Origin: JBBSTY01 sp038235385
GTDB lineage: Bacteria > Actinomycetota > Acidimicrobiia > Acidimicrobiales > Acidimicrobilacustridaceae
DNA: 8,982 nt
Assembly (NCBI GenBank): GCA_038235385.1
Contig: JBBSTY010000154.1
Coordinates: forward strand, 1-8,982
Direction of reading: 5' to 3'
Both the position numbers and the translations under genes were made by a program. The notes under the pieces are model-generated. The model did not search any database. It was not told the origin of the DNA and was given only the letters and a program-made list of their open reading frames with translations. Below are positions 1 through 5,526 of this stretch, one piece after another. Position 1 is the stretch's first letter, and each line of letters opens with the position of its first letter.

Positions 1-788
1 GCCGCGGCGACCGCTCGCTCGACCGAGCCGACGACCGGGTCGTCGAGGGTGACACCGGCGGCGTACACGGCGCCGCGCGCCACCTCGGCCCGCGAGAACA
101 TGTCGGCCATGTGGTGCTTGAGGGCCTGGAACATGCCGATCGGACGGTCGAACTGGGTGCGCTCCTTGGCATAGGCGACCGACAGGTCGGTGGTGGCCTC
201 GGCGATGCCCAGGAGGGTGGCCGCGACCAACGCCGCGCCCTGAAGTCGGAGCGCCACCGCCTCGTCGGCGGTGCCGATGCGCTCGCCCGCTGGCAACGAG
301 CCGACGAGGCGCGCCACCGGGGTGAGCGAGTCGAGCGGCGTGGCGATCGGTTCGAGATCGAGGTCGCTCGGATCGACCGACCAGATGCCGTCGGCGTCGA
401 GCACCACGAGGACGTCGATCCCGTCCGGGAACTCGATGATGCCCGAGCGGTCCTCACGTTCGATGCCGCCGACGATGGTCTCGCCGGTGGCGGCGCCCTC
501 GATGCGGTCGGCCAGCAGGTGGGTCCACACCAGCGGACCGGGGACGAGGGCGCGGCCCAGCTCCTCGAACGCGAGCACCGCGTCGGCCCAGCCCAGACCG
601 ACGCCGCCGTCCGATTCATCGAGGCGCAGCGCGAAGATGCCCATGTCGGCGAGCTCGCCCCAGCGGGCGCGGTCGATGCCGCCCTGGTCCTCGAGGGCTC
701 GCACCGCCTCGATGGCGAAGCGTCCCTGGAGGAACGAGCGCACGCCCTCCTGGAGCGCGACCTGGTCGTCGGACAGCTCGAAATCCAT
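1..788 (-). CDS. Acyl-CoA dehydrogenase family protein, probable non-catalytic subunit of a heteromeric ACAD (3' end outside window)
   Basis: The gene is open at the left edge: 262 residues are visible and the C-terminus is missing. It starts at ATG 788 with MDFELSDDQVALQEGVRSFL, a typical ACAD N-terminal helical domain. The C-terminal flavoprotein domain begins around residue 180 and shows AYAKERTQFDRPIGMFQALK at about 206-224, a hallmark of the family. The middle beta domain (about 105-170) is short, and the usual [TS]EPxAGSD loop that contacts FAD and substrate is absent. The start lies 2 nt after the stop of the upstream ACAD gene, and GAGG sits just before it inside that gene's end, so translation is probably coupled. 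In actinobacterial alpha2beta2 ACADs of the FadE26-27 and FadE28-29 type, one subunit is catalytically degenerate in this way. I infer that this is the beta partner; the substrate is unknown. A stand-alone divergent ACAD is the alternative. Confidence 0.9.
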   Translation of the reverse strand, partial: MDFELSDDQVALQEGVRSFLQGRFAIEAVRALEDQGGIDRARWGELADMGIFALRLDESDGGVGLGWADAVLAFEELGRALVPGPLVWTHLLADRIEGAATGETIVGGIEREDRSGIIEFPDGIDVLVVLDADGIWSVDPSDLDLEPIATPLDSLTPVARLVGSLPAGERIGTADEAVALRLQGAALVAATLLGIAEATTDLSVAYAKERTQFDRPIGMFQALKHHMADMFSRAEVARGAVYAAGVTLDDPVVGSVERAVAA

Positions 789-790
789 GA

Positions 791-1981
791 CTACCTCGGC
801 TCGCGGGGAAGGCCGAGGATTCGCTCGGCGATGATGTTGCGTTGGATCTCGCTCGTGCCCGCGGCGATGGAGAACGACGTGGACCGGAGGCGCTCCTCCA
901 CGAACGCACCCGACGCCAGGTCGCCGAGGTCCTCCCGGGACAGCCCGGCTCGGGCCAGCAGGCGCATGGCGAGATCGGTGAGGTCCTGGAACAGCTCGGA
1001 GTAGTACACCTTCACGACCGACCCGCCCGGACCCGGCACCCCGTTGCGCTCCGCTTGGGAGAGGTTGCGCTTGGTCATGGCCCACAGGGCGTCCATGCGG
1101 GCCTGCAGGCGGCCGACCTCACGGCGGAGCTCGACGTCGTCCCACGCGGTGGCCGACCGGCGGGTCACGTGCCGCGCCAGCTCGACGAGCTCGGAGATCA
1201 TCTTGTTGGTCTCGACGAGGTCGGAGATGAACCCGGTGCCCCGCTCGAACGAAAAGGTCACCATCGCCACGCGCCAGCCGTCGTTCTCCTCGCCCACGCG
1301 GTTGGCGATCGGGACCCGGGCCTCGTCGAAGAACACCTCGGCGAACTCGCTCGAGCCGACGATGGTCTTGATCTCACGGATCTCGACGCCGGGCGAATCC
1401 ATGGGGAACATCACCCAGGTGATGCCCCGGTGCTTCGACGCGTCCGGGTCGGTGCGGATGAGCAGCTCGCACCAGTCGGCCACCTGCGCGAACGAGGTCC
1501 AGATCTTCTGCCCCGTGATCACGTACTCGTCGCCGTCGCGCACGCCCTTGCACGAGAGCGCGGCGAGGTCCGAGCCGGCCCCCGGCTCGGAGAACCCCTG
1601 GCACCACACCTCGTTGCCCTGGAGGATCTTCGGCAGGTGATCGGCCTTCTGCTCGGCGCTGGCCTCGGCCATGATCGTCGGGCCGGCATGCATCATCCCG
1701 ACGAAGTTCACGCCGATGTACGGGGCCCCGGCGAGCGTGGTCTCCTCGAGGTAGATGAGCTGCTCGGTGAGCGTCGCGCCGCGTCCGCCGTACTCGGTGG
1801 GCCAGTTGATCCCCGCGTAGCCGGCGTCGTACAGACGGCGCTGCCAGTCGGTGTCCCACGCACGTCGGGCCGGCCAGTCGTGCGGCCCGGGCTCGGGTGG
1901 GATATCGGGCAGCACGGCCGCCAACCACTGGCGCAGCTCAGCGCGGAACTGCTCATCGGTCTCGGAATAGCGAAGGTCCAC
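791..1981 (-). CDS. Acyl-CoA dehydrogenase, probable catalytic subunit of a heteromeric ACAD
   Basis: A 396-residue flavoprotein that should introduce a 2,3-double bond into an acyl-CoA, reducing FAD and passing electrons to ETF. The start is GTG 1981 (VDLRYSETDEQF), chosen because GGGGAGA lies 9 nt upstream and the frame further upstream is arginine-rich, non-coding-like sequence. Visible landmarks are the FAD/substrate signature CQGFSEPGAGSD (127-138), the following ITGQKIWTS strand (155-163) and the C-terminal AAGTSEIQRNIIAERILG. The MCAD-type catalytic Glu before the GT of the last motif is replaced by Ala. A Glu in FSFERGTG (residue 246) sits where the isovaleryl-CoA dehydrogenase and FadE26-type base is found, so this subunit should be active. 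It is followed after 2 nt by the degenerate ACAD, supporting a heteromeric enzyme. Bulky, branched or cyclic acyl-CoA substrates are likely by family analogy; the exact substrate cannot be read from the sequence. Confidence 0.95.
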   Translation of the reverse strand: MDLRYSETDEQFRAELRQWLAAVLPDIPPEPGPHDWPARRAWDTDWQRRLYDAGYAGINWPTEYGGRGATLTEQLIYLEETTLAGAPYIGVNFVGMMHAGPTIMAEASAEQKADHLPKILQGNEVWCQGFSEPGAGSDLAALSCKGVRDGDEYVITGQKIWTSFAQVADWCELLIRTDPDASKHRGITWVMFPMDSPGVEIREIKTIVGSSEFAEVFFDEARVPIANRVGEENDGWRVAMVTFSFERGTGFISDLVETNKMISELVELARHVTRRSATAWDDVELRREVGRLQARMDALWAMTKRNLSQAERNGVPGPGGSVVKVYYSELFQDLTDLAMRLLARAGLSREDLGDLASGAFVEERLRSTSFSIAAGTSEIQRNIIAERILGLPREPR

Positions 1982-1990
1982 GACGGTCGT

Positions 1991-1997
1991 TCTCCCC
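1991..1997 (-). promoter_or_regulatory. Ribosome-binding site deciding the ACAD start
   Basis: On the minus strand the sequence GGGGAGA lies 9 nt before GTG 1981. It is the main reason for preferring this GTG over the in-frame starts up to position 2233. Confidence 0.7.
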
Positions 1998-2025
1998 GCA
2001 GCGCCCGTGCGCCGCTCGCGTCGGC

Positions 2026-2031
2026 ACCATA
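2026..2031 (-). promoter_or_regulatory. Possible -10 element of the ACAD pair promoter
   Basis: TATGGT, preceded by CAGG, matches TATAAT at four of six positions. Transcription would begin near 2019 and leave about 38 nt of leader containing the ribosome-binding site. No good -35 is visible at 17-18 bp (CCCGTA only), so the promoter may depend on an activator or be wrong. The 97-nt gap 1982-2078 contains this element, the palindrome at 2033-2047 and the ribosome-binding site. Confidence 0.35.
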
Positions 2032-2032
2032 C

Positions 2033-2047
2033 CTGATGGGGCGTCAG
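2033..2047. promoter_or_regulatory. Palindrome CTGA-N7-TCAG upstream of the ACAD pair, candidate operator
   Basis: On the minus strand it reads CTGACGCCCCATCAG. It lies immediately upstream of the proposed -10 box of the ACAD genes, where a bound repressor would block RNA polymerase. It matches the palindrome at 5456-5470, in front of the ligase gene, at 13 of 15 positions. Looser symmetry extends outwards on both sides (atac/gata-like flanks). The regulator is unknown; the size would fit a small dimeric repressor such as a TetR- or GntR-family protein. Confidence 0.4.
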
Positions 2048-2078
2048 ATACGGGAGTCGACCGACCGAGCCGAGCGGC

Positions 2079-2918
2079 TCAGAACGGTGTGGCTCCAGGC
2101 ATCGTCGGCGGCGCCTCGTCGACCACGGTTTCCGGTGGCGGCGCACTCGTCGAATCGGCGACCGCCGACTCCGGAGATGGCGGCGGTGGTGGTGGCGGAG
2201 GAGGAGGCGGCGGCGCGCTCGCTGGACCGGCAAAAGCCGGAGGCGGCGGAAGCGGGGGCGGCGGAGGCGGCGCAGCCGACGGGCCCGTCGGCCTCGGAGG
2301 AGGAGGAAGAGGAGGAGGAGGAGCGTCGTCCCTCGGCGTTGGCGTCTCCGGCTCCACCTTGAACACCTTGTCGAGCAGGCCCGGGCGGTTGCGCAACCGC
2401 TCCTCGCGGAGCGCCTCGGCGGTGCGGCGCGAGATCTCCTCGGAGGTGAGCTCCTCGTCGGTGCCGCCGAGCGCCCACAGCGGATCCGGTTCGAGGTCGG
2501 GGGTCGACCCGAACGGCTGGACCGTCATCGGCGTGGGATCGGTTCCCATCTGACGGAACAGCGCGTCGGGATCGAAGTGGTCGTCGCCGGGAGGATCCAA
2601 CAGCTCCCCGGCATCGAAGGCACCCGGTTCGACGGCCGGCGCCGGTGCGGGAGCGGGCATCGGTGGGGGCGGGGGGCCCTCGGTACCGACCGGCGGCAGG
2701 GAGCCGAACGAACCTCCCGGGACGAACGTCTCCTGGGTCATGGCCGGATCGCCCTGCCAGTCCCGCTCCATCTGGCGCTGCACGTGCTCGGGGATGCCCT
2801 TGGGCGTCACCACCGCTTCGGGAACCTCGACGTTCAGCAGCGTCGTGCACAACCGACACCGCCGGGCGTCGGGCGGATTGCTCGCGCCGCATTGGGGACA
2901 TGCCGGCTTCCTGGCCAC
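2079..2918 (-). CDS. Zinc-ribbon protein with long polyproline tracts, function unknown
   Basis: A 279-residue protein starting at GTG 2918 (VARKPACPQC), chosen because GGAGG lies 7 nt upstream and the zinc ribbon begins straight after. The N-terminus has CPQC at 7-10 and CRLC at 21-24, a four-cysteine zinc ribbon of the short kind found at the start of many actinobacterial proteins. A central part (about 95-200) is acidic and includes a predicted charged helix (EELTSEEISRRTAEALREER). The C-terminal third is low complexity, with several proline runs, the longest being 12 consecutive prolines. There is no signal peptide or transmembrane segment, so it should be cytoplasmic and largely disordered. 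It lies between the DUF2071 gene and the ACAD pair on the same strand, but its own ribosome-binding site and 81-97 nt gaps do not prove an operon. I do not recognise a function; proline tracts often bind partner proteins. Confidence 0.85.
   Translation of the reverse strand: MARKPACPQCGASNPPDARRCRLCTTLLNVEVPEAVVTPKGIPEHVQRQMERDWQGDPAMTQETFVPGGSFGSLPPVGTEGPPPPPMPAPAPAPAVEPGAFDAGELLDPPGDDHFDPDALFRQMGTDPTPMTVQPFGSTPDLEPDPLWALGGTDEELTSEEISRRTAEALREERLRNRPGLLDKVFKVEPETPTPRDDAPPPPLPPPPRPTGPSAAPPPPPPLPPPPAFAGPASAPPPPPPPPPPPPSPESAVADSTSAPPPETVVDEAPPTMPGATPF
2178..2323. repeat. Low-complexity GGN/CCN triplet tract encoding polyproline
   Basis: The plus strand carries runs of GGN triplets: 2178-2213 codes on the minus strand for 12 prolines, and 2296-2323 is an unbroken 28-nt purine run of GGA/GAA units. 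The proline codons vary (CCG, CCA, CCT, CCC), so the tract is a protein repeat rather than a perfect DNA microsatellite. The G-rich strand has many closely spaced GG pairs and could fold into two-layer quadruplexes or a triplex. Confidence 0.85.
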
Positions 2919-2925
2919 GTGACAA

Positions 2926-2930
2926 CCTCC
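2926..2930 (-). promoter_or_regulatory. Ribosome-binding site of the zinc-ribbon gene
   Basis: GGAGG on the minus strand, 7 nt before GTG 2918. It decides this start against the longer reading at 2957, which would place the Shine-Dalgarno inside the gene. Confidence 0.8.
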
Positions 2931-2953
2931 GTTCGACGATCCCGCGCGGACGC

Positions 2954-2969
2954 CCACCGTATTCGGTGG
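2954..2969. other. Perfect hairpin in the gap between DUF2071 and zinc-ribbon genes
   Basis: CCACCG and CGGTGG enclose a four-base loop (TATT on the plus strand). On the minus-strand transcript it falls about 30 nt after the DUF2071 stop and 36 nt before the next start. No U-run follows, so it is not a classic terminator; it could weaken read-through or affect mRNA stability. A TACGGT -10-like hexamer overlaps the right arm. Confidence 0.4.
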
Positions 2970-2999
2970 CGACGAGCAAACGTGGCCCGCACGGCTCGC

Positions 3000-3746
3000 T
3001 CAGCGAACTCGCGTCGGCGGGGTGTGGATGTCGAAGCGCGCCGTCGGCACGACGAGACCCGAGTGGACGGGCACATCGCCGGTGACGAGGTCGAGCTCGG
3101 CGAACACCGGGACGCACGCGTGCTCGACCTTCGCCGACCGCGCCGGCAGGACGTCGTGCCACACCGAGTAGCGGCGAACGTGGTCGGTCGCGCCGTACCA
3201 ACCGATCAGCGGGTGGGTGAGCGCACCGATCGCCGCATCCGCGTCCACGAACCCGTCCAGACCGCCCACCGGCGCGTCGGTTCCTGCGAGACGGAGCTCG
3301 AGCCCGCCGGTGCGGCGATCGGTCACGTGGAGCCGGACGTCGGTGGCGCTCCACGTCGCATCGATCTCGACGCGCTCGCGGGTCCAGGGCATCCGCCACA
3401 GAACTCGCGGGACGGCGACGAGCGGGTGATCGAGCGAGGTCCCGAAGACGTACACCCCGTCCTCGTCGCCGACTGATCCGTAGGTCCGGTAGTCGACCAG
3501 CGGACCCGAGATGCGAACGAACGGCGCGAATCGGAACGCGAAGTCTCGCTCGACGAACACGACGACCGACACCAGCGAGCCCGAGGTCCCGTCGCTGAAG
3601 GACAGCTCCGTGGGCGTGAACTCGTCGGGCACGCGACGCCGGAGTCGATCGGTCTCCACCCGGAACGTCACCACCGCGAAGTCGTCGAGCGTGGTGGACG
3701 CGTGGTGCCAGCGGCGAGCGGGACGGACCGGACCCACGAACGCCAT
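3000..3746 (-). CDS. DUF2071 family protein (acetoacetate decarboxylase-like fold)
   Basis: A 248-residue protein starting at ATG 3746. The middle carries VDYRTYGSVGDEDGVYVFGT (84-103) followed by LDHPLVAVPRVLWRMPW, closely matching the NVRTYV..G.PGVYFFSLDA...AVxxAR...LPY core of the DUF2071/YqjF family. The C-terminus (HSGLVVPTARFDIHTPP) also fits the family. These proteins are related in fold to acetoacetate decarboxylase but lack an established reaction; I see no safely assignable catalytic lysine. There is no signal peptide or membrane segment. It has no Shine-Dalgarno: a TAGCCT -10 box ends 6 nt before the ATG, suggesting a leaderless message independent of the ligase upstream. A role in lipid or organic acid metabolism would suit the neighbours, but that is guesswork. 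Confidence 0.85.
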   Translation of the reverse strand: MAFVGPVRPARRWHHASTTLDDFAVVTFRVETDRLRRRVPDEFTPTELSFSDGTSGSLVSVVVFVERDFAFRFAPFVRISGPLVDYRTYGSVGDEDGVYVFGTSLDHPLVAVPRVLWRMPWTRERVEIDATWSATDVRLHVTDRRTGGLELRLAGTDAPVGGLDGFVDADAAIGALTHPLIGWYGATDHVRRYSVWHDVLPARSAKVEHACVPVFAELDLVTGDVPVHSGLVVPTARFDIHTPPTRVR

Positions 3747-3752
3747 CGATCC

Positions 3753-3758
3753 AGGCTA
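3753..3758 (-). promoter_or_regulatory. -10 box of a probable leaderless promoter (DUF2071 gene)
   Basis: TAGCCT on the minus strand, separated from ATG 3746 by 6 nt (GGATCG). This is the spacing at which transcription starts on the A of the start codon. GTGGAA lies 15 nt further upstream as a possible but poor -35. Confidence 0.5.
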
Positions 3759-3771
3759 GGTGAGGCGCGGG

Positions 3772-3788
3772 GGTTCCACGTCGGAACC
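3772..3788. other. Perfect inverted repeat after the ligase gene and before the DUF2071 promoter
   Basis: GGTTCC and GGAACC flank a 5-nt spacer. In the minus-strand message it begins 23 nt after the ligase stop, so it could be a weak terminator hairpin, though no U-run follows. It also lies 14 nt upstream of the DUF2071 -10 box, so an operator is equally possible. The whole gap is 3747-3811. Confidence 0.4.
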
Positions 3789-3811
3789 GGTCGCGGCGTC
3801 GGCGGCAACGA

Positions 3812-5434
3812 TCAGGCGGTGCGAGCCTGCTCGCGCAACTCGAACTTGGTGACCTTGCCCGAGGCGTTGAGCGGCAACGAGTCCACGATCGCGACGCGGC
3901 GCGGCGCCTTGTAGTTGGCCATGTGCTCGCGGCTCCACGCCACGACCTCGTCCGGGCTCAGCACGGTGCCGGGACGCGGCACCACGAAGGCCATCCCGAC
4001 CTCGCCCATCCGCTCGTCGGGGATCCCGATCACCGCCACCTGGGCGATGCCCTCGTGGGCGAGCAGCAGGTTCTCGATCTCGGCCGGGTAGGCGTTGAAG
4101 CCGCCCGTGATGAACATGTCCTTCATCCGGTCGGTGATCCAGAGGTAGCCACGCTCGTCCATCTCGCCGATGTCGCCGGTGTGCAGCCAGCCGTCGGTGT
4201 CGATGGCGGCCGCGGTCTCCTCGGCGTCGTCGAAGTAGCCCTGCATCACGTTGTAGCCCCGGATGACCACCTCGCCGGGCTCGCCGCGTGGCACCTCCCC
4301 ATCGGCCCGGTCGACGCAGCGCACCTCGATGCCGGGGATGGCCCGGCCCGACCGGGTGGCGATGGTCTCGGGGTCGTCGTCGTAGCGGCACATGGTGGCG
4401 ATGCCGCACGCCTCGGTGAGCCCGTACCCGGTGATGATCGTCTCGAACGAGAGCTCAGCGCGCATGCGCACGATGAGCTCGACCGGGATGGCCGCGGCGC
4501 CGGTGACCGCGAGCCGCAACGAGGTCATGTCGAACCGGTCGAGATCAGGGTGGTTGAGGATCGACTGGTAGAGGGTGGGCGGGCCGGGGAGCATGGTGAT
4601 CTGCTCGGCCACCACCCGTTCCATGACCTGCGGGACGTCGAACACCAGCTGCGGGTGGATCGTGGCACCGGTCATGAGCGACGCGAGCATCCCCGCCTTG
4701 TAGCCGAACGCGTGGAAGAACGGGTTGACGATCAGGTAGCGGTCGCCGTGGCGGAGACCGACGACGTCGGCCCAGTCGCGGTAGCCACGGAGGTTCTGGC
4801 CATGTGCGGTCATGACCCCCTTCGGACTCCCCGTCGTGCCCGAGGTGAAGATGATGTCGGAGAGGTCGTCGGGGGTGACCGCCATCATGGCTTCGAGGGC
4901 CGACTCCGGCGGGACCTGCGCCCCGGCCTCGAGGAAGTCGGCGAACGAGGTGGTGCCCTCGGGGGCGTCGCCCCGCAGGACGACGATGTGCTCGAGGTCG
5001 GGGGTCTCGGCTCCCGAGGAGCGCAGCAGGTCGACGTAGTCGGTGTCGAGGAAGTCCGTGACGGTGAGGAGCACCCGGGCCCGGCTCTTGGCGAGGACGT
5101 AGGCGGCCTCGGTTCCCTTGAACCGGGTGTTGAGCGGCACCAGCACACCGCCGGCGCCCTGGAGCCCGAGCGCGGCGACGATCCACTCGACGATGTTCGG
5201 CGCCCAGATCGCCACGCGATCGCCCGGTTCGATCCCGGCTGCCAGGAACGCCCTCGAGGCGCGCTCGACCTGTCGGGACAGCTCGACGTAGGAGATCGTG
5301 GTCTCGCCGTCGACGACAGCCGGGTGATCGCCCCAGCGGGCGGCGGCCGCGAGCACGAGACGGGGCGTGGTCCCCCACTCGAGATCACCTCGCAGGCCTT
5401 CGGAGGCGGCCGGAACATCGCGCTCGCTGCTCAT
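3812..5434 (-). CDS. FadD3-like acyl-CoA ligase (AMP-forming)
   Basis: A 540-residue ANL-superfamily ligase: acid + ATP gives acyl-adenylate, then acyl-CoA + AMP. Landmarks are the P-loop TSGTTGSPKG (197-206), YGLTE (337-341), GWLHTGD (415-421), the hinge DRMKD (435-439) and the catalytic lysine in NASGKV (527). The region DRYLIVNPFFHAFGYKAG...LPGPPTLYQS, followed by AVTGAAAIPVE, closely resembles what I remember of mycobacterial FadD3, which activates the steroid C/D-ring acid HIP. That makes a FadD3-family call reasonable, but a substrate cannot be proven. ATG 5434 is chosen over TTG 5440 because a -10 box TAGGGT ends directly before 5440, so the TTG would not be transcribed. The gene is leaderless, carries a palindrome over its -35, and is divergent from the DUF2332 gene. 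Confidence 0.95.
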   Translation of the reverse strand: MSSERDVPAASEGLRGDLEWGTTPRLVLAAAARWGDHPAVVDGETTISYVELSRQVERASRAFLAAGIEPGDRVAIWAPNIVEWIVAALGLQGAGGVLVPLNTRFKGTEAAYVLAKSRARVLLTVTDFLDTDYVDLLRSSGAETPDLEHIVVLRGDAPEGTTSFADFLEAGAQVPPESALEAMMAVTPDDLSDIIFTSGTTGSPKGVMTAHGQNLRGYRDWADVVGLRHGDRYLIVNPFFHAFGYKAGMLASLMTGATIHPQLVFDVPQVMERVVAEQITMLPGPPTLYQSILNHPDLDRFDMTSLRLAVTGAAAIPVELIVRMRAELSFETIITGYGLTEACGIATMCRYDDDPETIATRSGRAIPGIEVRCVDRADGEVPRGEPGEVVIRGYNVMQGYFDDAEETAAAIDTDGWLHTGDIGEMDERGYLWITDRMKDMFITGGFNAYPAEIENLLLAHEGIAQVAVIGIPDERMGEVGMAFVVPRPGTVLSPDEVVAWSREHMANYKAPRRVAIVDSLPLNASGKVTKFELREQARTA

Positions 5435-5440
5435 GGCCAA

Positions 5441-5470
5441 ACCCTACGCGACAACCTGACGACCCGTCAG
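5441..5470 (-). promoter_or_regulatory. Promoter of the FadD3-like ligase gene, leaderless
   Basis: On the minus strand, CTGACG (5470-5465) resembles a TTGACA -35. It is followed after 18 bp by TAGGGT (5446-5441) as -10 and, 6 nt later, ATG 5434. There is no Shine-Dalgarno. Confidence 0.55.
5456..5470. promoter_or_regulatory. Palindrome CTGACG-ACC-CGTCAG, candidate operator in the divergent promoter region
   Basis: A perfect 6-bp inverted repeat with a 3-nt centre, covering the -35 and part of the spacer of the ligase promoter, a standard repressor position. It is a close copy (13/15) of the palindrome at 2033-2047 before the ACAD pair. It lies 43 nt upstream of the DUF2332 -10 box, so an effect on that gene is less certain. 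It does not resemble the KstR2 site (CAAG-NN-CTTG core) that controls fadD3 in mycobacteria. Confidence 0.5.
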
Positions 5471-5513
5471 AGATCCGCCGCCCCGTCGCCTCCACGGGAT
5501 CGGGCGCGCTCGG

Positions 5514-5519
5514 TAGTCT
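5514..5519 (+). promoter_or_regulatory. -10 box of a probable leaderless promoter (DUF2332 gene)
   Basis: TAGTCT, 7 nt before ATG 5527, with no Shine-Dalgarno in between. No clear -35 is seen at 17-18 bp. Confidence 0.5.
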
Positions 5520-5526
5520 CGACCCG

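Noticed and set aside
1982..2233. 84-residue N-terminal extension of the catalytic ACAD
   Set aside because: It is arginine-rich, overlaps the end of the zinc-ribbon gene, and a good Shine-Dalgarno precedes GTG 1981 where the family N-terminus begins.
2160..2340. CRISPR or tandem-repeat array
   Set aside because: There are no separate repeats and spacers; it is a coding triplet tract for proline.
842..2362. Long plus-strand frame ending in a run of glutamates
   Set aside because: It is antisense to the ACAD and zinc-ribbon genes, which have clear family motifs; the Glu run is the reverse reading of proline codons.
5435..5440. TTG 5440 as the ligase start
   Set aside because: It adjoins the -10 box TAGGGT directly, so transcription would begin after it; ATG 5434 fits a leaderless start.
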